From Hyalella azteca (taxonomy: Eukaryota > Arthropoda > Malacostraca > Amphipoda > Hyalellidae), in NCBI RefSeq assembly GCF_000764305.2, contig NW_025931820.1, positions 311,521 through 375,520 on the forward strand: a stretch of 64,000 nucleotides of DNA, read 5' to 3'. The position numbers were made by a program, and so were the translations under genes. The stretch's first letter is position 1; every line of letters begins with the position of its first letter. Positions 1 to 12,971 of the stretch are shown here, piece after piece. The notes under the pieces were generated by a model. The model saw only the letters and a list, made by a program, of their open reading frames with translations, ran no database searches and was not told where the DNA came from.

Positions 1-2185
1 TTACTTTACGTTATTCCACAGCTTATGCAAAAGTATCTATTTAGCTTGGTTTAACATGAAAAACTTGGAAACATCTGACCTAGTTTTAGTTTTGAATAAC
101 AATTCTGGATCTATGTGGCTGTACTATTTCGTGTAATAGGTAATTTTTGTGTGTAATTTCCACGCATCTTCTATTGCGCATTCTTGTGTTGCATCATATA
201 TGCATCATCTATTACGCATCGATGTCGGATTATAACTTGATATTGTCTGTCCTTTATTTTTGAGTTTAGGTCGTAAATTTCTATTTTGGATTGCGGAATC
301 ATGGTGCATTGTTGAACGGAGAGAGGTGATTGAAAATTAAAAAAAAATAACACTCTCCCCTAATTAGTTAACTGAGAACTCCATGTGATAACGTGGGTTG
401 AACGGGCCATCCTTTTATAAAAGAAAAATTGATTTTGAAAATTATCAATGAAATTATCAAGTATCAGGGATTATATTTCTCAAGTAACAATAAATATTTT
501 GATATATTGATATGCATTGTGAAACATGCATTATCGAAACTAGGTTCCAGTTTCACAATCCAGTAATAGTTCAAGAGACTTATAGTAAAGCATTTTTTAT
601 GGTGTATAATAACAAATAGGGCTGATTCATCGTGTGAATCTTCTTTAAGCGCTGCAAAGTTCAGGGACGCATGAATCTTTGGGAGGAACGAGTTAACATT
701 TAGATACCCTTGTGTTTTTGAGACTTGGAAATAACTCAATGTTTCATATGTTATGATATGTATGATACTAACACAGCTTACTTATTGTTGCTTCTAGTAA
801 ATTTTAGTCACACATTAGTAGTGATGTTCAAATATGCAATGCAGCCTGATTTACGTGCTCGAGTGGACAGATTTTATCCATATTAAAAAGATGATGAGTC
901 AGCCGAAGTTCCACGTATTGATCGCAATTATCTATGGATTATCCCATAAAATTTAATGTTTCAGACGTCCTATTTCACTTCGTATGAATTGGCTCAGATA
1001 ACGAGTTTTGAAATAATTTTAAAAATTAGAACTCTTATATCAAAGTTATCCAAGAAAATTTTTCAAATAAGAATTAAAAAATGAGCTTTGTTGAAATTTG
1101 ACTTCCGAAGAAGTGAATCACAGAATTCAATCGTTCTTCGAACAGAAGCAGTTGCATTAAATTTTAGCAAATGTTACACGATTCCTACACCGCTTTCAAA
1201 ATTGTCACCTTTCTTACATTTATTGCCTTGTGTCTGAGACTGATGTCAAACACCTCAATATCTCTTATATAATTTCCAAAATTTGCGATTTTCTATCAAA
1301 TCAGTAGAAAAATAGAGTAAAACAAGAATGCTAGAGTGAACCCTATGCTGTTTATACGCCCTGTTCTGCAGAAGACATGGACCAAGCCAGTACAGAAGGG
1401 GGAGTTAGGGGTGCGTATGTAGGGCGTATTTCTTCTGCTAGTGACGGGAGATCTGTTTTTTACGGACTTGATTTAACGCAGATCCCATTTTACGCAGTCG
1501 AGCAAGTCGTTCGTTTTGCTTCCTGTCATTGAATTGTTCAAAAATATTTCTCGCAAAAATCGTCCGGCGTTTTGGCCAGAAATGATGCTGCGCAAGATCG
1601 TTTATTAAACTACAAGGTGCATATATAGCGGTAAGTTGGTTCAACACCGCTATAAGCCAAGTCAAACGCGATGAGGGATTTAAATGAAAACTAATCTAGA
1701 GAGACGAAAGTTAGGCGAGTGTATTTAAGTGTATGTATCCGTAAGTTGCACCTGTAGAATGAATGAAATACAATACATATTAAGATGAAGTCGATATTAG
1801 GTACAATAAATTTACGAGGAAATATTACAAGTTCGAGGAACAATCTAGGAGCTATTTAAGGGCTTACCCCAAACGTTGGAGGACAAGGCTGTAGTGAGGT
1901 TACAGTTACCTGAACTTACGAAGAAAGAAAAAGTTAATTTAGAAGTAGTTCGGATGTTCACGAAAGGATTGATTTTATTAGAAAATTTGAAGATTTAACT
2001 AATTATAACCAGGGTTAACATTGGATGTCCCTACCGCTACATGAGTTAAGGCAGGTATGTAAGGCTATCCCTTAATTGTATTTTCAATGTGTATTGGCGT
2101 TGAAAATCTTTCAGGAGACTTAATGCGTTGAGGTATCATTTATGAGTATGTGTTACTGGGCATTGCACTACTGAATTTCATAGGA
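1..2185. other. no gene seen
   Basis: AT-rich, stops frequent in every frame. The open frames (up to 91 codons, minus strand at 464-739) have no recognisable content. No repeat or element evident. Confidence 0.6.
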
Positions 2186-2280
2186 TCATCTTTATAAAAT
2201 CTTTATAAAAATCTTTAAAATCTTTAAAAAAATCTTTATAAAAATCTTTAAAATCTTTAAAAAAAATCAATCTTTATTAA
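2186..2280. repeat. AT-rich simple repeat
   Basis: Repeats of ATCTTTATAAAA and ATCTTTAAA in tandem. A shorter stretch of the same type occurs near 26790-26840. Confidence 0.8.
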
Positions 2281-2879
2281 AATGTTAACGTTATTTTTAT
2301 GCACCTAAACCTTAGATCATGTATCTAAGGTTTATCATATCTTTTTATCTTTATGACATGAGATAAAAATATGCAAATGACTTCAATTAATTTTGGCGTC
2401 TTTTTCGGCGTTTTGATCCTAATTATCCCCCTCATTTATTTTAACATTTAAACGGGGCTCGAAATACCATAAAAATCAAATCAAAAACTGGTCCGGAAAA
2501 CATCTAATTGATGCTGACTTTTACTACATTAAGATTTGTTTAATAAATGTATTCTTTATTTATTAAATTAAATTAATTATAATTTCATGGTACACTGCTA
2601 ATATAAATAAAAGCAGTTCAATAGATGACAATTTTTCTAGATCTGTACCCTTCGATAATAATAGCTGTGAATTGATGAATACGAGACGTCTTTTAAACAT
2701 TTGAATGTCAGGATAGTAGCCTCATTAAATATCGATTGACAGCCTGTTAAAACTTTCGACGTACTACGGCCTTACGGCGAACACCGTACATCAGCTATTG
2801 ACTTCAATTCATTAGTGAATATATAAAAAAAAGATGCGGGAGACCAAAAATGAGGCATGTTAAAAGTATAAATGTAAAT
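2281..2879. other. no gene seen
   Basis: AT-rich unique sequence between two simple-repeat blocks. Confidence 0.6.
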
Positions 2880-3405
2880 TTTAACGTTGTTTCCACTATT
2901 AACCGTTTTGGTTTCAGCAAAAGACTAACTGTTTTGGTTTCAACATATTACATTAAACGTAATCGTTTTATTAGAAAAACTACACAGTTTGATTCCCAAC
3001 TAAAGATCAACCAGTTTGATTCTAATTAAAGACTTAGCGTTATAGTTTTAACTACTAAACTTTAATTGTTTTGGTTTCAACCAACTTGCCTGCTTTGGTT
3101 AATTGCAGGATATATGGCTGCAGGATATAGGGCAGCAGGATATATGGCTGCAGGATATATGGCTGCAGGATATATGGCTGCAGGATATATGGCTGCAGGA
3201 TATATGGCTGCAGGATATATGGCTGCAGGATATATGGCTGCAGGATATATGGCTGCAGGACATAGGGCTGCAGGATATATGGCTGCGGGATATAAGGATT
3301 TAAATAAAAATTAACCGTTTATTTAAACAAAGCAGTAACTGTTTTTGTTCCAACACAACATTACCGTTTCAATCCCATGAAAACATTAACCGTTTGTGTT
3401 TTGGA
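2880..3405. repeat. degenerate ~30-bp repeat block with a 15-bp array nested inside
   Basis: Diverged units ending in TAACYGTTTTGGTTTCAAC recur from about 2885 to 3100 and again at 3310-3405. Between them lies the much more uniform 15-bp array, so the younger repeat grew inside the older one. Confidence 0.6.
3106..3297. repeat. 15-bp minisatellite
   Basis: Nearly 13 copies of CAGGATATATGGCTG with a few variants (AGGGCAG, CATAGGG). Because 15 is divisible by three, two frames stay open as five-residue repeats (AGYMA; QDIWL). No evidence that either is translated. Confidence 0.95.
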
Positions 3406-4016
3406 AAAACATTAGAAGCTCGTTCTATGTTCAATACATTTAGCAGACAGCTCTCAAAATATGATTTCCTTTCAAAATACGTATTTATCATGTGCAAGGG
3501 AAACAGGAAAGACCATCAAGAAACTTCAAAATATTCAGGTGAAACCTCAAGTTTACCCGAAAATATTCAGCAGAACCACAAATCAACTTCTAATGCAGGT
3601 TTTCGTTAACATATACTGAAAAATGTAATGCAATTTCGGCGCACATTCACATTGGCTCACAAATGAAAGAGTCTGCATTCGACAAGTAGTCAAGGTGAAA
3701 AAACATCTTCGTGGTTTTACGATCCATTTCCTAATACATATTTAAAATTAAATAAAATTTAATCGGATTAGCTCTACTCGAATATCTATGGAATTAATTT
3801 GATGTGACATTGTATAGAAACGCGAAGTAAGAAGACAATGCATGATCAGCCGTTCATAACGGCTATCAACAGTTAATTTTATTTTAGTCAATGACGCGTC
3901 TCCATGACAACAGGAAAAAAGCGCTAGACACGCATAAATACAAACACAAATTCATAATAAACGAGATGACGTGTTTGCCGCAGTAATCTAAGCTCTTTGT
4001 GTTTCTCGTCTAGTCC
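3406..4016. other. no gene seen
   Basis: One 71-codon + strand frame at 3394-3609 without recognisable content; nothing else. Confidence 0.6.
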
Positions 4017-4208
4017 CATAGACAACATAGACAACATAGACAACATAGACAACATAGACAACATAGACAACATAGACAACATAGATAACATAGACAACAT
4101 AGACAACATAGACAACATAGACAACATAGACAACATAGACAACATAGACAACATTGACAAAATAGACAACATAGACAACATAGACAACATTGACAACATA
4201 GACAACAT
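4017..4208. repeat. 9-bp microsatellite-like array
   Basis: About 21 copies of ATAGACAAC, a few with ATT or AAA variants. The unit is divisible by three, giving open frames Ile-Asp-Asn on + and Leu-Ser-Met or Cys-Cys-Leu on minus. These are artefacts of the repeat. Confidence 0.95.
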
Positions 4209-7200
4209 ATAAATTGACCGCAAGTCGCGTTCACCGCAGTGCTGCTGTGCCAAACACCAAGAACGCTAAAAGCCATAGCATTTCTGTTGGCCAATATTCA
4301 TCCCACTGCAACGATTCCGAAGAATCTTCATAAAGCCGCTGCATTGGCTGCATGCCAGAGGATCAGTACAGTTTACCCAAGTTCATACGAAGCCTTTAAT
4401 GCAGATAGGTTAAACATGATGGCTCCAGGTGCTAGATTATTGGCTCCAAGTTCGCTCAAAAAAGTTAGAAGTTGTAAGCTAAAGCAGCGATTGTAGCAGG
4501 GGCCAGAAGCTTATAAGAACCAGTACAGCTAGGATGTCTGCTTGAGGTGAGGATGAGGTTTAAAGTTCTTCTGCTCTCTTCGTTCTTGTTTTCGTCCCAT
4601 TTTGAAAGTCCACCAGGAAAATTGGATCGCTAAATATCAATTGATTAGTTCTTGCACTTACTAATACAGAGACGACAGTAATAAATTTGAGAACAGTCTC
4701 TGCAGCCTATACTTCAAACTCAGATATTGTGCCTGAGCTCAGATTCTCATAGCATCAGTTCAAAAATCAACGGATGGGAGATACAAATTTAATTTTTTGA
4801 ATAAACACAAATTCAATATTCTAACCATGTTCTCCGCAAATATTACATCGATTTTTGCCATAACGATTAAATTAAGTTAAAACAGTTTCCTTGCAATATA
4901 TCAACTCGGAGTAATTAATGTAAATGTCACGAGCTGCTGGCCAAGCTCGGCGAATGTGAGGTCAAGCTTCAGAAATTAGAAGCCTTATTCCTGGCATCAC
5001 ATTAATGCTTCAAATGAAGCCCTGCATGCATGCTGAAAAATAAATTCCCGTGACGATGCACTCATTTAATTAAACGTAAAGTGAGTGAGCATATCTGGAG
5101 CTTAGTCAAGCGCTTTAAACCTGTTGAACTAATTCGCTTAGACATTGAGCCTAATAGTTTCTGATAAGTTTGACTGGTGAAAAAATGAGTGTGTTTTTAA
5201 TGTTTCATAAAAAGTCATCATTGTGATATAACTTCAAAGTTTGAAGCAATTCCTAATGGAGAACGTTCTCCTGGGTTTTTATAGTGCTAGATGAAACGTA
5301 TTATTTTCCTTATTAATTAACTGATACCTTAATTTAGTGGTCTGCCACTAAATTAAGATACGATAAATTTGGTGTTCTGCTACCAGTAAGTTTTATCTTT
5401 GTAAACAATAGGAATTCATTTAAGAACAAATCTGATCAAGATAAAGTGAAATTATTTTGTTTATATTGTGTAGTTATCGTCAAGCGCTTACGTCAAGAAG
5501 GCGTTGGATTAGAAGGGTACTAACGAAAATTCTACATAGTACAAAATGCAAATTCAAAAATGTTTAGTGGACGAAACAAAATATTCTAAACTTCAATTAA
5601 AAGACGAGAAATCATTTATGTGTGTTTTTGAATTCGTCAACAAGATCGCAGTTTTTCTAAAGTACCGCGTTCCAGCTCAGACGGTTCTCGAAGCCATGAA
5701 GATTCCTAACTATTGCAAAATAATTCATTCGTTTCCTGCGAGTGAAAATAAAATGTTGGCAATGACCTGCATTTCCTATGAGTAACTAAGGCACACGATT
5801 AAAAGTAATCTTTTCGACAGCACCGTCTTTTTTCACGCCACGATTGCTTCCAGTAATCGAAAAAAGTCAGGATTCATCAGCCAGGAACGTGCAATCCATC
5901 TTCCCAGGAAGAAACAAGAAGTCGGCGGACACGAGCCGATAGTCTAGAAGAAAATAAATGATCAAATGCACCCAAAACATGGATGATGTGAAGAGAATAT
6001 TCAACTCCAACTAAAAAACCGAGTGTATGAAGGATGGTAGATTTTTTATACAGCATGAAGAAATTTCTATTCACTGCGAAATGTCTGGGTGATAATTAAG
6101 TGGACGTTTAGCAGAGAGCAAGTGAAATGTTTGTGTTAATGAATTGCTTAAAAACTGTAGGAAACATCCCTGAAAATTGGATACATATATGATTGGTTAA
6201 AGCCATGATATTGCTAATTGGTTTCTAATATTAAACGTTGGCGTTAAAAAAATACAACAGAAAGCTCACCATTCTATTACTGAAAACGCTTAATTAATCT
6301 TGCTGTAAGCTGATAATATATGTACATAAATTTTAATCGAAATAATGGATTACACTTTTGAACACCGACGGACGGCCAAACTGAACGTGAAGAAAAGTTT
6401 ACACTACTTCAATTAAATGATAGTGCATTTAATTGTGAAAATGAGGAGCGGAACAATTAAGCAAATTTGCTCGAATAGCTATTTTGTTTGTTTATCTCGT
6501 GTTGAAAGTACATACCCTGATAATTTCGTGGTTAACTTTAAAGTTAAATTAAATCTTTATTTCTAGATGTTAGAAGCATTCATGTTTGCATACATATAAC
6601 TAACAAGTTGAATAATCCACAAAGAAGATTCAAACATGATTAATAAGTAGTTATCATTTATTGATGATTAAATAAAATATAATCTGAGATGGCTTGTCTT
6701 CGAGTTTACCAAACAAGTTTGTCATTAGGAGCGTTACAAAATATTCTGTCGTCATCCGAACCGGGCGTTTGCGTTGTCTGTTCTTCTTACATATTTTTCA
6801 ATTCCCCAAAGTCATTCTCGTGAACAAATTAAATCGGAAAGTCCATTGAAGTTGGAAGGAACTCCAAGAAGAAAGATAACCTTTCTAGCATGGGAAGAAA
6901 AAATTGGTTTCTTTCTCAGAGTTCAGAATAGTCCTGATTTCGATCTTCCGTAGAAAGGAAGGGGCCATTTTAAATTAGATTCATTAATGGGATTTGACTT
7001 GAGAAAAATTTCCGCCCATCAAAGACATTGGTACGCCGCTAAAAAACAGTGTTTTTGTACCCACCATTCATTGTTCTGTCATTTTCGGAGGAATATCTAA
7101 ACCAATGAAGAAAACTCACCTACGAATATTTATGGCCCTGACTTCGTCGATTTCTTGCCTCGCTGACATTTATCGTTATGAGCCGTCGCTGGGGAAGCGA

Positions 7201-7799
7201 TTTTCTGTGGTCAGAGTTCATAAGAAATTACGAGAGTGTTTTCTCCTTTGCTAAAGAACTAGGGAAATAAAATGTACCAGAGAATGAAATGCATACCATG
7301 CCTCATGTGTAGATTTTGGACGAAGCAAAAGACATTGCAAGATCGAGATGTTTGATACCAAATGAATCAGTTAAGTCCATGATAGATGAGTATAGTGCAA
7401 AAGCGGAAAGTGGCGTTCATATATAGGCAGCATATCGCTTTATGAGCACTTTATTTTTATGTTATTCAGTGGTTACAATATTTAGTACGCATCATTTGTG
7501 TCCCCGCCCTCCAATAGGCAAAAGATCCACGTGACAATGATAAAGGGGGTATTAAATTAAAATTCGCTTTAAATTAGTTAAATCATGTGAAGGAATAGAC
7601 ACGTCTCTCCATCAATCTCGTACAACAGGGCAGCTTTCTTTAATTTATTGGGTACATGTTGCTCGCATGATCTTGTTGCTAGAGACCCAGGTTCTTTCTT
7701 AACTTTGATATTAGCAGCAGCTAGGCCTTCGCTTACGACAAATTAAAGTAAACCGGTCATGCCGTGCACCACAGTGAGGCGTTCTGTATTAATCTGAAA
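4209..7799. other. no supported gene
   Basis: Two + strand frames stand out slightly: 4239-4496 (85 codons, Ala/Leu-rich, begins inside the flank of the 9-bp array) and 5546-5785 (79 codons, Lys-rich). Neither has a family signature, splice-site framing or composition clearly different from chance. The rest is AT-rich with only the small hairpin at 5328. Confidence 0.5.
5328..5357. repeat. short perfect hairpin
   Basis: Arms CTTAATTTAGTGG and CCACTAAATTAAG (13 bp) around a TCTG loop. Isolated, no role evident. Confidence 0.8.
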
Positions 7800-8062
7800 A
7801 TGAAGCGCATCACAGTACATCGTCTTATACTCTAGTGATAGTGAGGTGCATCACAGTACATCGTCTTATACTCTAGTGATAGTGAGGTGCATCACAGTAC
7901 AATTATACTCTAGTGATAGTGAGGCGCATCACAGTACATCGTCTTATACTCTAGTGATAGTGAGGTACATCACAGTACATCGTCTTGTACTCTAGTGATA
8001 GTGAAATGAATCACAGTACCTACCTCATCTTTTAGTCAATTTAAATGAGATGCATCACAGTA
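7800..8062. repeat. 41-bp minisatellite
   Basis: Five good copies and one or two decayed ones of a unit GCATCACAGTACATCGTCTT, ATACTCTAGTGATAGTGAGGT, with starts at 7807, 7848, 7889, 7926 and 7966. The third copy has lost four bases. The last copies drift toward unique sequence. Confidence 0.9.
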
Positions 8063-9187
8063 TATATCACTATACTCACACTCGTCTTGGTGAAAATGAA
8101 GTGAAAGCTTCCAGAGACATAATCATCGTACACGATGTATGTGGAACATCAAGTCAACATGTCCTGTATTCTTCTATGGGCATATTATTTTGGAAATAGT
8201 GTCATGGGCATGCAGTTTAGGGTTTAATTAGCGTTAACGCTGTGAAGGTAGAGGTAAAAATTTGCATATTTTTCTCTATTTACGCCTTGCCAGGGACGGC
8301 TAACAGGACAGCAAAGGTCCGCGGTCACTGGCCAAATGGCGTCACTTACTGATGCCATTTAGAGCTCGGCTGGATGCTTTTGAAGATCATTTAACTTCTA
8401 AATCATTTATTTGCGTCTGCAGCGTATTCCAATAAAAAATTTCCACAGTAAAGTGTTATTATATACTATGTAAACTCATCTATCGATTGCAAAATTTTGA
8501 GTGCTTTTAAGTAACTATGAGAATGACAAACACTGCTTTCATTCATTTGGTTGTTGAAAAGCTGAAAATAATGTATGTGCTGAAATTCGGCGTGACAAGA
8601 ATTCGGTCTGTACCAATCGAGGGATCGAAACTTCGATAACTAAGCCAAGAATGAGCCGGGCGACACACAGTTATTAGAAGGATATAATTTTCATCGACGT
8701 TAGTCGCTTGGGTTTGCGACATTAGGATTTGCTAGTTAAAGCATTCAGTTGGATTTAAGGTAAATAAAGCAATGGGCACTGGGAGCCTACATGTATCGTT
8801 CGCAAGCCACACATTTAGAACCAAAATATCGCTTGCAAAATTATTACTGAAAAGTAGAGAAGGTTATTAAAGAAACGCTACACACAATATCAGTTGAGTT
8901 GTTGCAGCCGTTACGTTATTTCTTGATTAATATTTTATATCTATCACAATTTTAGCATACGATTATTGCTTTAATCATGACCCCCTATAAACAAAAGCTG
9001 TATTAAAAAATGTCTGGCTGTACGAGGAGAATGTAGAGCAGACCAGCCAGGTGGCGTTATATAGCATCAGAGATGAGGTCAATTTACAAGCTTACCAAAA
9101 AATTCTAAGTAAGGCGAGCAAAAGGCGACCACAATGAAAAGGAGACACTGGGCATTCTAATTGAGGCAGCATAAAATTAACGAACCA
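8063..9187. other. no gene seen
   Basis: Nothing recognisable between the 41-bp array and the MITE-like element. Confidence 0.6.
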
Positions 9188-9333
9188 GGGGCCATACTTT
9201 CAAAACTCGCTAAGTGAACGTAAGTACTTACGCTCTATTTTCTTGTCTATGATTGGGGGATTTTGCTTGAAAGGCCGTCAATGATTGGCTGATGAACTTA
9301 CGATCTCTTAACTTTTTTTGAAAGTATGGGCCC
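9188..9333. mobile_element. MITE-like element with terminal inverted repeats
   Basis: The left end GGGGCCATACTTTCAAAA and the right end TTTGAAAGTATGGGCCC are inverted copies of one another with one base shifted in the G/C run, giving a 146-bp unit. Inside is a perfect 14-bp palindrome, CGTAAGTACTTACG (9219-9232). There is no coding capacity. The GGGCC termini resemble some Harbinger-type MITEs, but no clear target-site duplication is visible (CAG on the left, AAA on the right), so the superfamily is not assigned. Confidence 0.65.
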
Positions 9334-10444
9334 AAATGAAGAGCCTGCGTGGGCTGATGATCAGGGAAACATGTATTCAATATTTAGATACATATGATTT
9401 TGTGTTTATATATTGATTGTCTGATATTGTATTTACGGAATTTATATGGCTGTAATATTAGCTTAATTTTGTATATGTTGGATTGATACCGTTTTAATAA
9501 TTTATCCATTCTGTATATACTGAATTGGCTTTGCTGTAATTATGGCTAAATATTGCATTTGATCTATTGCATTCCATTTATAGCTTGAGATTGTATTTAC
9601 AGCATTGATGTTTCCTTATATAGTGTACTATTTATTTTGTATTCGATAGATTGTAATCATTGGAACCCCAAATGCCTTCGAAACAAATTTGTTATCATAC
9701 TCCTTCACACAATGCATTTAAATTTTGTCTTTCAATTTGTCTATGTTGGATGGCTGACAGAATAATTCATTTTGTATTTCCTTTATAAATTTCAAAGTTC
9801 GTCAATCCATGTATTGGTTTAGCAGTGTCAATATATAATTACTATCCCCTCTAGAAACGATATCACGCTCGTATCTCCACCATTAATCTATTACTATTAA
9901 AAATTATAAATTATATCAACATGGTTACAATTTATTTGTATGAAAAAAATTAATCTTGCAGTTCCTCTCAATCACCGGCTCTGAAATTAGGCTCGACCTT
10001 TCAGGTCGCATCTAGCGCATAAATAATTCATAGAGCAAATTTAGACGCTCTAAATGTAGGTTATAAAATTCAGGGATCCAATAGGTAAAATATGTTGACA
10101 ATCTCATTAGCTTATAATAGTTGTTCTTCACGTTTTATCTTTTGGGATTATCTTGTCCCTATAAATATCGGTCAGAAACTTTCTAGCGTTATCAATGGAA
10201 AAAAGATGTTTTTTTTTTTCATATCTACTTTCCTATAAATATATTGCTGCGTTTTCACCTCACTGAAGTTTTCGAGCACGATTTCTCATGAGACTTCTAT
10301 CTATTTTAGACCATATTAGTAATTTTTAGCGTGAACGACTGCCATAAAATCATGCAATTTCATCATCACGCTGTAAATTCGTTACATTTATTGTGTTTCG
10401 AATCAAACAACGGAGTGCGCATGATTTTTAGATACTTCCATTAA
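9334..10444. other. no gene seen
   Basis: Very T-rich on the + strand with recurring TTGTATTTA-type words, but no fixed period. Confidence 0.6.
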
Positions 10445-10626
10445 CCTATGATGATTTGCGTTTTACACATAGAAAATAATTCAAGTACCAATCATTGAAA
10501 TGACAGGTAAAAACATACATACAAAGACGATTTGCGTTTTATACACATATGATGATTTGCGTTTTACACTTAAAAAACAATTCATGTACCAAATATTGAA
10601 ATGACAGGTAAAAACATGCACACAAA
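10445..10626. repeat. imperfect direct duplication (~80 bp units)
   Basis: GATGATTTGCGTTTTACACA through GACAGGTAAAAACAT, CACAAA occurs at 10448-10526 and 10549-10626. A partial extra copy of the first 15 bases lies between them. Confidence 0.85.
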
Positions 10627-11024
10627 TATTGCTCCAGAGTACTTGTGAAAGATCAGAGTTGAGAGGGGAAGAGCGGCAGTGTTTTATAGCTCTTCCACAA
10701 ACCTAATCCGTTCCCTGACCATGCAGGTTGGGGTGAGAAAGCGGAAAATGGACGGAATCGCTGTTATTCTTGTCTTTATTTCATGGAAGTGGGAAAATTT
10801 GCGAAAATGTTCCTTGCAAACAATTGTAACGCAACTTATAATTACGGAGGAAGTGGCACTGCAACAATTATTAACCTGAAGCTAATCAGAAGCTATGGAG
10901 AATTCGCTTGAATTAATTTGGGATAAAAATCTGAAAGCGAAAGGTGCTTCCTTTCACCGCAGGACAAGAAAAGATAGCCGTGCCTAAAAAAAACAGCCAA
11001 ACCTGCAAGGGGAATTCTAAAGTT
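10627..11024. other. no supported gene
   Basis: A 66-codon frame at 10679-10879 has no recognisable content. Confidence 0.55.
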
Positions 11025-11275
11025 TGGTCTCTTTAATAGTGCATTAATTTGTTAATTTCTCGGCCAGCTACATGACTGATCAGCACTAATTTGGTCACGT
11101 CAATAATGCGTTAAATTCCAAGTCATCCACGTGAGTTATTGAGTCATATACGGTATCGTTAATAGTGCATTGAATTCTAGAAGATCCACAATGTTATCAA
11201 GTATGGACTCGTCAATAGTGCGATAAATTCTAGGGCATCCACGTATTTGATGAACTCATAAGTGGTCTCATCAGA
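11025..11275. repeat. degenerate ~60-bp tandem repeat
   Basis: Four diverged units sharing GTCAATAGTGCRTTAAATTC, TAGNNCATCCACGT and a GAGTCAT/GAACTCAT segment. Confidence 0.65.
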
Positions 11276-12393
11276 GATGAACTTAAAGGAAAAGCAACAC
11301 GGTAAACTCGAGAGCCTGCGTGTAGTGGTGCGGATAGATTTCCTCAAAGTGAATTGATGACCAAATCACCACTACTAGCTTATTTTAACGCAAACCAAAG
11401 TGGCATGTTTGGATCTGAGGCATGTGGAGAGCGGTCGTTAGTGTATTTTTCCTTGAACGATTTGCCTTCAACGTAAACATTATGGAGTGTAACATTGAGG
11501 GCAACATTGAAGCTGAGACATTGATCTTCCAGAAGAAATTAACATCTGTTAGAAACTACTAAACAAATAAAATATATAAAATCAGCAAAAGCTCAAGAAA
11601 ACTTTGCACTTTTGCAGTGTAAATTTCGTAGGAATTCATATTTTTCTCTTAGATACATTAGACATGCGAGTTGAAATTTACGGAAACTATAAATTCGGAA
11701 GCTGAAGAAATTTCGTCAACGAAATTCAATGAAGAATGACATTGTGGTTATGGAAGACAAACTTGATGGTATCCACCACGCTGGAAGTTCTTAAAAGAAA
11801 TAAGACGCACGCAGCAGTGAAGAATTTAGATTACTTTCTATCGTGGAGCAAAACAATGCCGGTACAACTAAAAGTGTTATTTCTACACGACGGTGGATCG
11901 TGAAAACAGTTCAAAACACTCCCAGAAATGGCAACCTCAAAATAAAAATTTAGTTGGTATTATTAGCATATTTTAAAAATATTCTGTACAGTGTACATCC
12001 ATATGGTGTTTCCACTCTACATTATTCACTGCACAAAAATAATTGAGTTTTTCTAGAGCATTGACGGCGTTCTCGACATGGTCCAGGAGGGCGAGACTGC
12101 TCATATTGTGATGACATAAGACCTCGAGAGCCTCTGCTATGCTAACGCCTCGCCATGAGCAACGTTCTCAGAAGTGAAGGAGGCACTCGATTATACTCCA
12201 CTGACACTTGGCTTGGATGCACAGAGAAATGGATGAGGGTTTGTCCAGATAGCGATTCACTTCTTGCACTGGTGAGAGGCTTCTATATTAAATTGTACCC
12301 TGCACAAAGGTATCCGTTCTACTTGCAGAAAGTGTCACTATTTGGACAATATATGACTGATTAATTTTCTGCGTGTAACGAACATCCGTTAGA
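11276..12393. other. no supported gene
   Basis: A 69-codon frame at 12155-12364 lies downstream (3') of the LINE fragment, outside its tail. Nothing recognised. Confidence 0.55.
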
Positions 12394-12546
12394 CTAGAAT
12401 AGAATAGAATAGAGTGTCGGCACTGAAGAAATAGGCCCATGGCCTGTTGCCGATTCTTGAACTTTTCGTGACTAGTTTCACAAGGGATCCTGCCTTTGGA
12501 ACCCGATCTTTCCATAGCTGACGATTGATTGAGATAGCTGCTGGAC

Positions 12547-12732
12547 TTATTGCCTGGTCCGTAATTTGCTAGGCATTTTAAGACTGAACATATGCTCCTG
12601 CATAGCTTCGTCTAGTCTGTTTTTGAAGATGTTCATACTCGGAGCGTCAACGATGCTATCAGAGAGGCTGTTCCACATGCCGGTGACTCGAAACGAGAAG
12701 AAATGTTGTCGCATGGATGTGTTACAACGCAT
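12547..12732 (-). pseudogene. LINE ORF2 C-terminal fragment, downstream of the frameshift
   Basis: 61 codons ending in a stop, with the aromatic-rich Phe-Phe-Ser and Trp-Asn-Ser-Leu motifs followed by Phe-Lys-Asn-Arg-Leu-Asp seen at the very end of CR1-type ORF2 proteins. The ATG that opens the frame is not a real start: the coding sense comes from the preceding frame upstream of the homopolymer. Confidence 0.75.
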
Positions 12733-12734
12733 TT

Positions 12735-12971
12735 TTTTAGTTTATAGCCGTGTCCCCTGGTGTTGGTTCTTGTTTCAAATTCTAGTAATCCTTCTGGGAC
12801 CTTGTATAAGCCTTGAGTATACTTGTATACTTCAATGAGGTCCCCACGCAGACGTCGATAGCTGATGCTCAGAAGCTTTAACTGTGAGGTTGATGAGTCA
12901 AGACGCCTCGTTGTATTCAAAAGTAAAATGCTAGAGTTATTGTGAGGTAAGGTAGAATAAAAGTGAATCAA
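12735..12971 (-). pseudogene. LINE ORF2 fragment, upstream of the frameshift
   Basis: Recognisable between about 12900 and 12735 through Tyr-Arg-Arg-Leu-Arg-Gly-Asp-Leu-Ile and Val-Tyr-Lys, then Thr-Arg-Gly-His. Residues before that are only weakly family-like. After the run of A on the minus strand this frame continues with unrelated residues, which marks where the real reading frame leaves it. Confidence 0.7.

Larger units (their letters stand above)
12394..12971 (-). mobile_element. 3' end of a CR1-like non-LTR retrotransposon (LINE), decayed
   Basis: Two minus-strand frames together give the familiar C-terminal tail that follows the reverse transcriptase in CR1/jockey-like LINEs. The first (about 12890-12735) contains YRRLRGDLIEVYK and then a TRGHGYKLKK motif. 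The second (12732-12547) contains HFFSFRVTGMWNSLSDSIV and FKNRLDE. They are separated by one frame change at a run of seven T on the + strand (12732-12738), so the element is broken or the homopolymer length is wrong. The stop is followed on the minus strand by about 150 bp of 3' UTR, ending in a (TATTC) pentamer run (+ strand 12397-12413). Such 3' microsatellite tails are typical of this group. Endonuclease and the RT catalytic core are absent, so this is a 5'-truncated copy and cannot move on its own. Confidence 0.8.

Noticed and set aside
3924..4294. Open frames rich in Leu-Ser-Met or Cys-Cys-Leu
   Set aside because: Produced by the 9-bp ATAGACAAC array; flanking parts have no gene structure.
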